The position numbers were made by a program, and so were the translations under genes. Positions 8,554 through 16,564 of a DNA stretch of 34,413 nucleotides are shown in pieces. The notes beneath the pieces were generated by a model, which did not search any database, was not told where the DNA came from, and saw only the letters and a program-made list of their open reading frames with translations. Every line of letters starts with the position of its first letter. Positions within the stretch are counted from its first letter, which is position 1. This stretch comes from CAYNJF01 sp964351745. Its GTDB lineage: Bacteria > Pseudomonadota > Gammaproteobacteria > Berkiellales > Berkiellaceae. The stretch spans positions 1 to 34,413 of the forward strand of contig CAYGPI010000013.1 in assembly GCA_964351745.1 (NCBI GenBank), in the 5' to 3' direction.

Positions 8554-9042
8554 TAGCTAATTTGGAAAACATTAGTATTATTTGGAAAAATTAAACAAAT
8601 CTAATGCTTGTTTCTCCTTGGATAGTGCTCAGAGCAAAATAGTTCCGCAAAAATAACGTGCAACAGCATGTAAAGTCTCATGTTTTAGGTATACCCGGAG
8701 GGGTATGACACTAAAACCGGGAAGACATCCTATCAAGATGAAACTTTGATTATTCCTTTGACGAGAACCTATTAGCTTTTAAAGGAGGAATATCTCTCTT
8801 CAATTTTCTCATTGATATGTGAAAAGTCAGAGTTTCTAGAAGTCGACACAATGACTCATTGCGGTAACAGCTTTGAGTATCAGTTGGCATGGAGAGTCTT
8901 CTAATTTACCTATTTGCTGGACCTGAGCGAGGCTCTATGGGGCAAGAAAGGCCATGGTGCCTATGAGCAAATAACGATAGTAAATGATTGAAGAGATTAG
9001 ACCGGATTGATTGAGCAAGGTGCTGGTTGTTGCGATTTGTTT
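8554..9042. other. Gene-free interval between candidate effector and fre
   Basis: I see no supportable gene in these 489 bases. The sequence contains a direct repeat TTTGGAAAA (8561-8569 and 8581-8589), a hairpin ATACCC-GGAG-GGGTAT (8691-8706) and an isolated strong Shine-Dalgarno-like AAAGGAGGA (8780-8788) with no usable start codon at the right distance. The longest nearby frames are about 30 codons or less. It may be the remains of a decayed gene, plus the upstream region of the minus-strand effector gene. Confidence 0.5.
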
Positions 9043-9750
9043 CTAAGGTATCTTTTCAAGCATGTCAGACAATAAATTTTTTAGAGGCCAGTTGTTGTCT
9101 TCAAAGACCTGCTTGATTGCCATAATCATGGGGTAAGGGCCGCTGGCCAGCGTTAAACAATCTTTTAGCTCGTGCCTGAGATCTTCATACAAAGTTTGAT
9201 GTACAAGTCCAGATGCGCCTTCCCAGAGCTTGCCGGGGTTAGATAGTACCAATGTTGTTTTAATACGATTTGATCTTCTCTCTAACTGTTCAAACCAATC
9301 TTTCAAATAGTATTCTTCAAGGCTGCTTACCCCCCAGTATAGAGTGATGGGAGGGTGATCTTTGTGAGAAAGAATGTCATCTAAGATGGCTTTGTGAGGG
9401 GCTATGCCTGTGCCGCCGGCTATAAAGACCAAAGGCCTTTCTTCATTTTCAGAACAAAGGCAGTGACCCATAGGCTCTGATAGTTGCAGTGTTTCTTGGG
9501 ATTGTAATTTGTCAAAAAATTTTGTTGCTATTTCGTTATCAGGGGTATGTTTAAGGTGGAACTCTAAAATACCATGATGAATGCCAGCTACAGAAAAAGG
9601 TGCTTTTTCAGAAGCATTGAGATAAATATAAACGTATTGGCCGGGTATGATTGTTAAAGGCTCCGTGCCTTCTAACGGGCTTAGAGAAAATTGGCAAATA
9701 TGTTTTGAAAAAGATTTCTGATTTGTGATCTGATAAGTTTTAAGTGGCAT
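9043..9750 (-). CDS. fre: NAD(P)H-flavin reductase (Fre-like)
   Basis: A 235-aa oxidoreductase of the ferredoxin-reductase superfamily that would reduce free flavins with NAD(P)H, cytoplasmic. The flavin-binding barrel carries IIPGQYVYIYL and the KAPFSVAG motif, the local version of RxYSIA with Ala replacing the Arg-position context. The nucleotide domain carries VFIAGGTGIAPHKAIL, LYWGVSSLEEYYL and ASGPYPMIMAIKQVF. Length and motif order match Fre/LuxG proteins, and an iron-sulfur domain is absent. It lies downstream of rho on the same strand, separated by a hairpin (9785-9818). It is clearly distinct from the fpr gene at 5785. The exact substrate is uncertain; Fre-type flavin reductase is the best fit. 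Confidence 0.82.
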   Translation of the reverse strand: MPLKTYQITNQKSFSKHICQFSLSPLEGTEPLTIIPGQYVYIYLNASEKAPFSVAGIHHGILEFHLKHTPDNEIATKFFDKLQSQETLQLSEPMGHCLCSENEERPLVFIAGGTGIAPHKAILDDILSHKDHPPITLYWGVSSLEEYYLKDWFEQLERRSNRIKTTLVLSNPGKLWEGASGLVHQTLYEDLRHELKDCLTLASGPYPMIMAIKQVFEDNNWPLKNLLSDMLEKIP

Positions 9751-9784
9751 ATCTAAGGATGAACTACATGGTAGGGTTAAGATA

Positions 9785-9818
9785 GGATAAGTCGCACCGT
9801 TTAAAGCGTGACTTATCC
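9785..9818 (-). terminator. Hairpin terminator after rho
   Basis: A 9-bp perfect stem GGATAAGTC/GACTTATCC with a 16-nt apical part that can pair partly lies 9 bp after the rho stop on the minus strand. It is followed there by TATCTTAA. The T-run is short, so termination may be partial, allowing read-through into fre. Confidence 0.55.
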
Positions 9819-9826
9819 TGGGAGGT

Positions 9827-11086
9827 TTAGCCTCGCTTCATAGACTCGAAGAATTCTTCGTTGGTCTTGGCCATAGGTAAACGCTCAAGTAAGAACTCAG
9901 CAGCAGCAATTTCATCCATAGAGTGAAGAAGTTTGCGCAAAATCCAAACTTTTTGGAGCTGCTCTGCCGACATGAGTTTTTCTTCACGGCGTGTACCAGA
10001 GCGCTTAATATTAATCGCAGGATAAACACGCTTCTCAGCAATGCGTCTATCAAGATGAAGCTCTAGATTACCAGTTCCTTTGAATTCTTCGTAGATAACT
10101 TCATCCATTTTAGAGCCGGTATCAATCAAAGCCGTTGCTAAAATAGTTAAACTACCACCTTCTTCGATATTACGAGCAGCACCAAAAAAGCGTTTAGGGC
10201 GCTGTAGGGCTGCAGCATCAACACCACCGGTTAAGACCTTGCCAGAATGAGGCATGATGGTGTTATAAGCTCTTGCGAGTCGAGTGATGGAGTCTAGTAA
10301 AATGACAACATTTTGCTTATGTTCAACTAAACGTTTTGCCTTCTCAATGACCATTTCAGCAACCTGAACATGCCTACTAGCAGGTTCATCAAAGGTACTG
10401 GCTATCACCTCACCTTGAACGGAGCGCTCCATTTCTGTGACTTCTTCAGGGCGCTCATCAATGAGTAAAACCATTAAATGACAATCAGGATGGTTTTGTG
10501 AGATAGAATGAGCAATGTTTTGTAGCATCATAGTCTTACCAGCTTTAGGAGGTGAGACGATGAGGCCGCGTTGACCCATCCCTGTTGGTGAGACAAGATC
10601 AATCACCCTAGCGGTAATATCTTCTGTAGAGCCGTTACCAATTTCCATGGTGAGGCGCTCTTCAGGATGAAGAGGTGTCAAGTTTTCAAATAAAATCTTA
10701 GATCGGGTTGAATCAGGTGGCTCATGATTGATTTCATTGACCTTAAGAAGGGCAAAATAGCGCTCACCATCTTTAGGGGGTCTAATCTTGCCTGAGACTG
10801 TATCACCGGTTCGAAGACCAAAACGACGAATTTGGCTAGGTGAAACATAGATATCATCTGGCCCAGGTAAGTAGGAAGTGCGAGCAGAGCGTAAGAAGCC
10901 GAAGCCATCTTGTAGTAGCTCTAAAACACCATCACCACAAATATCTTCGCCATTGCGAGCATGACCTTTAAGGATGGCAAAGATAAGATCTTGCTTGCGC
11001 ATCCGTTGAGTGTTTTCAAGGCCCATTTCTGCGGCTTTGTCGATCAATTTAGGGACAGGTAAATTTTTAAGTTCTGTTAGATTCAT
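9827..11086 (-). CDS. rho: Transcription termination factor Rho
   Basis: A hexameric RNA-dependent ATPase/helicase that terminates transcription. The 419 residues from MNLTELKN align end to end with E. coli Rho. They include the N-terminal helical domain (RMRKQDLIFAILK), the RNA-binding cold-shock-like domain (GDGVLELLQDGFGFLRS), the Walker A region (GLIVSPPKAGKTMM), the Walker B region (LLIDERPEEV) and the Q/R-loop area (DSITRLARAYN). The start at 11086 is chosen by homology. The frame stays open upstream to an ATG at 11212, which would add 42 residues rich in Ser and Lys. Neither start has a convincing Shine-Dalgarno sequence. trxA lies upstream on the same strand, as in E. coli (trxA-rho). 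Confidence 0.96.
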   Translation of the reverse strand: MNLTELKNLPVPKLIDKAAEMGLENTQRMRKQDLIFAILKGHARNGEDICGDGVLELLQDGFGFLRSARTSYLPGPDDIYVSPSQIRRFGLRTGDTVSGKIRPPKDGERYFALLKVNEINHEPPDSTRSKILFENLTPLHPEERLTMEIGNGSTEDITARVIDLVSPTGMGQRGLIVSPPKAGKTMMLQNIAHSISQNHPDCHLMVLLIDERPEEVTEMERSVQGEVIASTFDEPASRHVQVAEMVIEKAKRLVEHKQNVVILLDSITRLARAYNTIMPHSGKVLTGGVDAAALQRPKRFFGAARNIEEGGSLTILATALIDTGSKMDEVIYEEFKGTGNLELHLDRRIAEKRVYPAINIKRSGTRREEKLMSAEQLQKVWILRKLLHSMDEIAAAEFLLERLPMAKTNEEFFESMKRG

Positions 11087-11322
11087 AGCTTCAGTTGTTT
11101 TGTCTTTTTTGATGGATGAAGGAGCTTTCTTTTTAGATATGACTTGTTGGTTTTCCAATGTTACACCGCGGGAGAAAAAGTTAGAAGATATGCCACCTAA
11201 CGAACTCCCCATACAACACTTGAGAGCTTAGAGGCCTTAAACGCTCTGAGCTTCAATGATTGGGTCGGTGAGTTTGATAGTTTTTCGCCTTTCATGGTGA
11301 GTGGCTCAAGGTAATAAGTAAA

Positions 11323-11649
11323 TTATAGGTTGCTATCTAGGAAAGCTGCCAGTTGTGATTTAGAGATGGAGCCAACCTTTGTTGCCTCTAATTCTCCGCC
11401 TTTAAATAGCATAAGCGTTGGTATGCCTCTAACACCAAATTTTTGTGGTGTATTAGAGTTATCGTCAATGTTTATTTTTGCAATTTTGACTTTACCGATG
11501 TAGCTAGTTGCTATCTCTTCGAGAATAGGTGCAATCATTTTGCACGGCCCACACCATTCTGCCCAAAAATCAACAAGCACAGGTGTATCTGAGTTAAGAA
11601 CATCTTGTTCAAATGAGTCGTCTGAAACGATAGCAATATTTTCACTCAT
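11323..11649 (-). CDS. trxA: Thioredoxin 1 (TrxA)
   Basis: A small cytoplasmic dithiol-disulfide reductant of 108 aa. The active site WCGPCK lies in the motif VDFWAEWCGPCKM, the cis-proline loop is GIPTLMLFKGG, and the fold is complete to the C-terminal helix. The ATG at 11649 is chosen because AGGAG lies about 10 bp upstream and the length is standard. An in-frame ATG at 11718 would add 23 residues with no family counterpart. A possible promoter upstream (minus strand TTGCAA, 17 bp, TTAAAT near 11730-11751) is only moderate. It is adjacent to rho, an arrangement conserved in many gammaproteobacteria. Confidence 0.96.
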   Translation of the reverse strand: MSENIAIVSDDSFEQDVLNSDTPVLVDFWAEWCGPCKMIAPILEEIATSYIGKVKIAKINIDDNSNTPQKFGVRGIPTLMLFKGGELEATKVGSISKSQLAAFLDSNL

Positions 11650-11853
11650 AGTGGCTAAACTCCTGAGCATAGTTAATGATAAATGGATAGCGAAATGAAA
11701 GGTTTGTCTCTGGGACAAGTATTTAACCCATATTCTCTCTTAATTGCAAGCGATAGGGAAGTTTAAAATGATATTTCTTAATAAAACTAACTTTTATTTC
11801 AAGATGTTCATCTAAAAACCATTTAAATTCAATAGATTATGAAAACCCTAAAT

Positions 11854-13983
11854 TTATATCTTATCCCTAAACTTATTCAAAATAATGTCTTGAGCAGATT
11901 TGAGCTGGCCATCATGCGCTGGCATGAGCCGCTTATATTGGCCATCTGCTTGTAGTTGCCATGCAAAGTGGTTGTCAGATAAATAGGTTAGTAAGCCATC
12001 TTGTTTGACGATTTCAGCTAATTTTGGATCTAAGATAGGGTAAGCGACCTCGATTCTATGTTTAAAATTTCTTTCCATCCAGTCAGCACTGGCGCAATAG
12101 AGCCTTGGCTTGTCAGCGTTCTTAAAGTAGTAGATTCGCGAATGCTCTAAGAATCGACCCACAATAGAGTAGACTTTGATATTTTCAGATATGCCAGGGA
12201 GCCCAGGTCTTAAGCAACATATACCACGGACGATTAACTCAATTTTAACGCCTTCACAACTCGCCTTATAGAGCGCTTGTATCATTTTAGGGCAAGTTAA
12301 AGCATTAATTTTAATGATAATATGAGCGTCTTGCCCTTGGGATGCATGCTCTATTTCTGTATTTATCCATTCTAATAGTTTCGTTTGCAACACAAAGGGA
12401 GATTGGATTAATCGTTTTAATCGAAATGCCTTTCCCATGCCAGTAAGTTGTAAGAAAACTTTATGAACATCGTTGCAAATATCTTTGTCAGCCGTTAAAA
12501 GACTGTAGTCAGTATAAGTTTCAGCATTTTTGTTATGGTAATTGCCGGTGCCTAGATGGGCATATTTTTTTAACTTATCTGCTTCCTTGCGAACAATGAG
12601 CGTCATTTTGGCGTGCGTTTTAAATCCAAAGATTCCATAGACGACGAGAACGCCAGCAGCTTGCAACCGATTAGCAAGCTCAATATTATCTGCTTCATCA
12701 AATCTAGCTTGTAACTCAATCACTGCCGTGACCTCTTTGCCTTGCTTAGCTGCTTCAATCAAAGACTGAACAGTGGCTGACTCTAACCCTGTTCGATAAA
12801 GGGTTTGCTTGATGGCTAAGACATCTGGATCTTTTGCAGCTTGTTTGACGAAATCAATAACCGGTCTAAAAGACTGGTATGGGTGATGCATGAGAATATC
12901 ATTTTCGTCAATGGCTTTAAACGTTTTTGAGTATTTGGTTAAATGCTTAGGCTTATGAGGCGTGAAAGGTTTAAACTTATGGTCTTTAAAGCCTCTTACA
13001 TTATATAAAGGCATGAGTTTTGCTAAATTAATGGGCCCATCGATAGCGTAAATTTCGTCGCTCTTGAGGTCAAATTGTTTTTGCAAAAATTGTTGAATAT
13101 CGTGTGGGCAAGCTTTATCTATTTCGAGTCGTACTGCGCGGCCATATCGTTTTGAAAGTAATTCGCCTTGCAGGGCTCTGGGTAAGTCTTCAATACCATC
13201 TGCGGCTAAAAAAACATCACTGTTTCTTGTTAGTCTAAATTGGTAACAGCCTTTGACGATCATGCCTGGAAAAATACCAGCGATAAATTTTTCAAGAAGC
13301 TGACTAAGAAGCACCATTTGGGTGCCTTCACATATGCTTTGAGGCAATTGTAATATTCGAGGAATAACCCTCGGTGCTTGGATGATAGCAAGACCACTGT
13401 TACGACCAAAGACATCAACCCCATCAAGAGAGACGATGAAGTTTAAACTTTTATTGATGAGTCTTGGAAACGGGTGAGATAAATCTAATCCGATGGGGGT
13501 TAAAATGGGTTGTATTTTTCGTTTGAAATATTTTCTAAGCCACGTCGTTTGTGCCTCAGTCCAAGCTTTGGGCTCTAAGATCGTGATACCAATCTCTTCG
13601 AGTTCGCGGAGAAAGAAATGATTGTAGACATCATATTGCTTTTGGACCAAATCATGAACGCATTCACTGATTTGCTTAAGGGATTGATCTGGAGGTAAAT
13701 CATCGATACCAGGCTCTAGGCGATTTAAGGCGATCTGCTCTTTGAGTTGTGCGACACGGATTTCAAAAAACTCATCAAGATTTTTACAGCAAATGAATAA
13801 GAATTTTAAGCGCTCTAACAGAGGTAGGCGCTTATCTAGAGCAAGCTCCAAAATGCGACTGTTAAATTGTAATAAGCTAAGCTCGCGATTTAAATAATAT
13901 TGCGAGTCTTGATGCGGCTGGTTAATAGGCTCTAAAGTTTTGCGAATCACCGCGATATCGTGAGCTTTTTGATTTCTTGTCAT
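11854..13983 (-). CDS. ppk1: Polyphosphate kinase 1 (Ppk1)
   Basis: Reversibly transfers the gamma-phosphate of ATP to polyphosphate (EC 2.7.4.1); peripheral membrane or cytoplasmic. The 709 aa from the chosen start compare with about 690 in E. coli. The N-domain begins YYLNRELSLLQFNSRILELA and continues LKFLFICCKNLDEFFEIRVA. The catalytic phospholipase-D-like half has KQTLYRTG, ARFDEADNIELANRL and THAKMTLIVRK, with the phospho-acceptor His at about 457. The second conserved His lies in FLEHSRIYYF (about 614). The start at 13983 (MTRNQKAHD) is preferred. Frame extension to 14094 would run through a hairpin and encode an unlikely Phe/Cys-rich segment. GAGGAG lies 17 bp upstream, farther than ideal. 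Polyphosphate links to stress survival and stringent response. Confidence 0.95.
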   Translation of the reverse strand: MTRNQKAHDIAVIRKTLEPINQPHQDSQYYLNRELSLLQFNSRILELALDKRLPLLERLKFLFICCKNLDEFFEIRVAQLKEQIALNRLEPGIDDLPPDQSLKQISECVHDLVQKQYDVYNHFFLRELEEIGITILEPKAWTEAQTTWLRKYFKRKIQPILTPIGLDLSHPFPRLINKSLNFIVSLDGVDVFGRNSGLAIIQAPRVIPRILQLPQSICEGTQMVLLSQLLEKFIAGIFPGMIVKGCYQFRLTRNSDVFLAADGIEDLPRALQGELLSKRYGRAVRLEIDKACPHDIQQFLQKQFDLKSDEIYAIDGPINLAKLMPLYNVRGFKDHKFKPFTPHKPKHLTKYSKTFKAIDENDILMHHPYQSFRPVIDFVKQAAKDPDVLAIKQTLYRTGLESATVQSLIEAAKQGKEVTAVIELQARFDEADNIELANRLQAAGVLVVYGIFGFKTHAKMTLIVRKEADKLKKYAHLGTGNYHNKNAETYTDYSLLTADKDICNDVHKVFLQLTGMGKAFRLKRLIQSPFVLQTKLLEWINTEIEHASQGQDAHIIIKINALTCPKMIQALYKASCEGVKIELIVRGICCLRPGLPGISENIKVYSIVGRFLEHSRIYYFKNADKPRLYCASADWMERNFKHRIEVAYPILDPKLAEIVKQDGLLTYLSDNHFAWQLQADGQYKRLMPAHDGQLKSAQDIILNKFRDKI

Positions 13984-14083
13984 AATAGTAGGGGTAAGGC
14001 TCCTCGTCTCACTTAAGTTTAGAGGAAATTTAGGAAAAAAACAGGAGGCTGATTGAAATATAAAGTGTTGGAAGTAGCAAGGG

Positions 14084-14106
14084 CCTTCTGCCAAAAAGGC
14101 AGAAGG
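14084..14106 (-). terminator. Hairpin terminator after the 168-aa membrane protein gene
   Basis: A perfect 9-bp stem CCTTCTGCC/GGCAGAAGG with a 5-nt loop (AAAAA on plus, TTTTT on minus) begins 8 bp after the minus-strand gene stop. No long T-run follows (CCCTTGCTACTTCC), so this is probable rather than certain. It separates that gene from ppk1. Confidence 0.6.
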
Positions 14107-14114
14107 TTGAGATC

Positions 14115-14621
14115 TTAGCGTGCTGGCCCAGAGACAGAGCCGTTATGCGTAAGATATTCTGGGCACCAATTTAATCCTGAGTCGGCAAGAATATCAATGT
14201 CTTGTCTTCCCTGGATAAGTGACCTGAGTAGGTGATCCAATGCAAGCCGATCTTTTTTATAGTACTGTAGGGCTTGGATCCGGAGCAAGTGGTTGGGTTG
14301 GGTGCTTAGCACGTTTTGGATCCCCTCACTTATTATATGTCTGCTTAGTTGTTGAGAGCTGTCAGCAAAGATCTCGTTGGTTAACGAGGTGGTTAGCTGA
14401 TATTCCTCATCCATGGCAGCATGATGCTCAAGGTAAACGTAATACAGGCTAAGCGAAGCAACCATCATTGCCACTAAAGTAGCAAGGACATCCATGGTTG
14501 GATTAGCAGGTAGTACTTGTAAACCGATTAAAGCAAAACAGCCGGTCATGGTGATAGCACTAAGCATTAAAGCTTTTAAGAGAGTGGGATTCATACGACT
14601 TTTATTATTTGAGTTTTTCAT
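14115..14621 (-). CDS. Small two-helix membrane protein, unrecognised
   Basis: A 168-aa protein. It has a short basic N-terminus and two transmembrane helices (about residues 14-38, LLKALMLSAITMTGCFALIG, and 43-63, MDVLATLVAMMVASLSLYYV). A cytoplasmic, mostly helical C-terminal part follows (YQLTTSLTNEIFADSSQQLSR) and the protein ends NGSVSGPAR. I do not recognise the family. The start at 14621 is preferred because AGGTG lies 6 bp upstream. A GTG three codons earlier is possible. It stands upstream of ppk1 on the same strand but is separated by a hairpin. The leader upstream is unusually structured (14640-14835). A signalling or membrane-anchoring role would be a guess. Confidence 0.75.
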   Translation of the reverse strand: MKNSNNKSRMNPTLLKALMLSAITMTGCFALIGLQVLPANPTMDVLATLVAMMVASLSLYYVYLEHHAAMDEEYQLTTSLTNEIFADSSQQLSRHIISEGIQNVLSTQPNHLLRIQALQYYKKDRLALDHLLRSLIQGRQDIDILADSGLNWCPEYLTHNGSVSGPAR

Positions 14622-14639
14622 GATTAACACCTATTTTTT

Positions 14640-14835
14640 TTTAGTTATTGCCTGAATTTAAAGAAACCCAGGAAGTTAAAAATAAGGTGACGACCTTCGG
14701 AACTCCATAGTCACCCAGCTTATGTTAACTGCGAACCACTAAAACAAACATAAGACTGCGAGCCTATTACACCAAATGTCAGTTGTTGGCGCAAGAGCAA
14801 AGGTAGGTTTTTAGCTCGCAAAACCTTCCTTTTTA
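14640..14835. other. Structured gene-free region; possible small RNA or regulated leader
   Basis: This stretch contains three strong hairpins. (1) GGTGAC/GTCACC at 14686-14691 and 14710-14715 is followed on the minus strand by TTATTTTT, a terminator form. (2) CAG-CTTATGTT pairs with AACATAAG-A-CTG (14716-14726 with 14747-14758) around a 20-nt loop. (3) AGGTAGGTTTT/AAAACCTTCCT (14801-14811, 14820-14830, one mismatch) is followed on the plus strand by TTTT, again a terminator form. On the plus strand a possible promoter (TTGAGT 14609-14614, 17 bp, TATTTT 14632-14637) would give an RNA of about 190 nt ending at hairpin 3. On the minus strand hairpin 1 could attenuate the 168-aa protein gene. I could not match it to 6S, tmRNA, SRP, RNase P or a known riboswitch. 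Confidence 0.45.
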
Positions 14836-14840
14836 AAAAA

Positions 14841-14869
14841 TGTTAAACTGTTCATCATGTTAAACTGTT
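14841..14869 (+). repeat. Tandem 12-bp direct repeat upstream of the hydroxylase operon
   Basis: TGTTAAACTGTT occurs twice exactly (14841-14852 and 14858-14869) with a 17-bp period. It lies about 100 bp upstream of a promoter-like site and could be a regulator-binding pair. The period is not a whole number of helical turns, and no known box was recognised. Confidence 0.55.
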
Positions 14870-14969
14870 TGTATAGTCACTGTGATAGAGCCTTAAGCTT
14901 TATCATGTTCTATTTAGTTAAGTATTCGGTTCGGTTGTTTGGAGCGTAGTGTCTTCGTTAAAGAAATCT

Positions 14970-14998
14970 TTGATGATGACCATAGGCACAACTATAGT
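14970..14998 (+). promoter_or_regulatory. Probable sigma70 promoter of the hydroxylase-TVP38-reductase operon
   Basis: TTGATG (14970-14975) and TATAGT (14993-14998, 5 of 6 matches) are separated by exactly 17 bp. Transcription would start near 15005, giving a very short leader before the ATG at 15022. Confidence 0.5.
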
Positions 14999-15021
14999 TA
15001 GTTATTATTGAGAATATTGCG

Positions 15022-15888
15022 ATGCAAGAATACATTTTCCAGTACGAAGCTTTTTTTAGGGCTTTCTTTTTCATCCTTTTTGTTGTCACCTTGGCTCATT
15101 TTGAAAATAAAATGACGTGGCGCTTTGTGTCTAATCGCAAAGAGCGATGGATCAACCACATACTCATGATAGGTCTATCAACTTTATTGATGCGACTGGT
15201 CTTTCCGTTCGTGTTGGTCGATTTGGCGATAAAGGTTTTAGATAGCCACCCTTGGAGTATTTTGCTGCTTCCAGAAATACAAATTTTGCCAAGGTGGTCT
15301 CATTACGTTCTAGCTTTTATTGGTTTAGATTTAGTCATGTATTGGCAGCATCGTGTTTTGCATAAGCTTAAATTTTTGTGGCGATTGCATTTGATGCATC
15401 ATACCGATCGAAAATTAGATGCTTCCACTGGATTACGATTTCATCCGCTTGAAATTTCATTTTCAATGGCCTTTAAAATGCTAGGGGTTATCTTGATTGG
15501 TCCGCCAGCTATCATGGTGATTGTTTATGAAATTGTTTTAAATGGAGCATCTCTGTTTACACACGCCAATATTCGGTTGAATCCACAATTTGAAAGAAAA
15601 CTAAGATGGTTCATCGTGACTCCGACCATGCATCGTATCCATCACTCTGATATTCCTGACGAAGCCAATAGCAACTTTGGTTTCTTCTTTTCTTGCTGGG
15701 ACAGAATGCTTGGCACTTATAAGCCTTTCTCCATCATGACTGATCGTAAAGTTGTGTTAGGGGTCGAAACCTTCAGGGAGCCAGAAGGTCAAACGTTTAA
15801 AGGTATGTTGCTGCAACCTTTTTATAGTGAAAAAAAGCGGAAAAAACGACCTGGCGTGAAAAAGCTTATTGTGCCGCCAAGTACATAA
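15022..15888 (+). CDS. Fatty acid hydroxylase / sterol desaturase superfamily membrane protein
   Basis: A 288-aa integral membrane di-iron oxygenase. The histidine clusters of the superfamily are intact and in order: HRVLH (residues 110-114), HLMHH (123-127), a lone His in FTHANI (181) and HRIHH (204-208). Four or so hydrophobic segments lie around 10-25, 47-72, 93-108 and 148-178. It would use O2 to hydroxylate or desaturate a lipid, but the substrate cannot be told from sequence; bacterial members act on fatty acids, hopanoids or carotenoids. The basic C-terminal tail (KKRKKRPGVKK) is cytosolic. It heads a tight set of three genes on the same strand, with the next start only 7 bp after its stop. 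Confidence 0.88.
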   Translation: MQEYIFQYEAFFRAFFFILFVVTLAHFENKMTWRFVSNRKERWINHILMIGLSTLLMRLVFPFVLVDLAIKVLDSHPWSILLLPEIQILPRWSHYVLAFIGLDLVMYWQHRVLHKLKFLWRLHLMHHTDRKLDASTGLRFHPLEISFSMAFKMLGVILIGPPAIMVIVYEIVLNGASLFTHANIRLNPQFERKLRWFIVTPTMHRIHHSDIPDEANSNFGFFFSCWDRMLGTYKPFSIMTDRKVVLGVETFREPEGQTFKGMLLQPFYSEKKRKKRPGVKKLIVPPST

Positions 15889-15895
15889 GCGACGT

Positions 15896-16555
15896 ATGAA
15901 AAAAATTCTTAAAATAGGCTCAGCCATGATTTTAATAGGGGCTATTGTTATCGCCGGTCTGTTACTCAGAGATGTTTTTGAGTTTAGCAAGCTTAACCGC
16001 TTTATTTTAGACCTTGGCGTATGGGGGCCAATACTTTTTATTGGCATTTATGCTTTGGCGACAGTTTTGTTTTTACCTGGTTCAGTTTTAACTTTAACGG
16101 GTGGTTTTGTCTTTGGTCCTTTGCTGGGGCTTTTGTATAATTTAACAGGAGCCGTATTGGGTGCTACTTTAGCCTTTTTAATTGCTCGCTTTATTGCTTC
16201 TGATTGGGTCGAGCATAAAATTGGCGGTAAGCTTATGTCTTTGAAAGATGGTGTCGAAGAGCAGGGTTGGAAATTTGTTGCCGTGGTTGGCTTAGTGCCG
16301 ATGTTCCCTTTTAACCTGTTGAATTATGCGTTGGGGCTTACACAGATTTCTTTGCTAGGCTATGTGTTGGCTTCGGCTATTTTCATGTTGCCTGGTGCTG
16401 CGGCCTATACTTATTTAGGCACTTTGGGTGAGGCAGCGATATCCGGTGAGCCTAAAGAGTTACTGACCAAAATAGTGATTGCTTTTAGTCTATTGATCCT
16501 GGTTGCTATGATTCCTTGGATGATAAAAACATTTAAAAAACAAAATAACACTTAG
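15896..16555 (+). CDS. TVP38/TMEM64 (DedA-like) family inner-membrane protein
   Basis: A 219-aa polytopic membrane protein. The family core (formerly SNARE-associated Golgi domain) is clear. The segment ATVLFLPGSVLTLTGG is followed by FVFGPLLGLLYNLTGAVLGA and LAFLIARF. Further on come VGLVPMFPFNLLNYALGL and a terminal helix (IVIAFSLLILVAMIPWMI). The start at 15896 (MKKILKIG) gives a normal signal-anchor start. A TTG nine codons earlier overlaps the upstream gene and is less likely. Members are implicated in lipid transport or envelope homeostasis, but the exact activity here is unknown. The next gene, a mercuric-reductase-like flavoprotein, follows after 9 bp. This TVP38-reductase pairing recurs in diverse bacteria, sometimes as fusions, suggesting a functional link. 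Confidence 0.9.
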   Translation: MKKILKIGSAMILIGAIVIAGLLLRDVFEFSKLNRFILDLGVWGPILFIGIYALATVLFLPGSVLTLTGGFVFGPLLGLLYNLTGAVLGATLAFLIARFIASDWVEHKIGGKLMSLKDGVEEQGWKFVAVVGLVPMFPFNLLNYALGLTQISLLGYVLASAIFMLPGAAAYTYLGTLGEAAISGEPKELLTKIVIAFSLLILVAMIPWMIKTFKKQNNT

Positions 16556-16564
16556 AGGAAAGCC

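Noticed and set aside
8811..8903. 30-codon frame from TTG in the gap before fre
   Set aside because: The Shine-Dalgarno-like AAAGGAGGA is too far upstream, the start is TTG and the peptide has no recognisable features.
14640..14835. 6S RNA, tmRNA, SRP RNA or RNase P RNA
   Set aside because: Diagnostic sequences of each (closed 6S stem, tmRNA tag frame and T-arm, SRP GGAA tetraloop region, RNase P conserved cores) are not present.
14858..14950. 30-codon frame from ATG upstream of the hydroxylase gene
   Set aside because: No ribosome-binding site, and it overlaps the tandem repeat; better explained as regulatory sequence.
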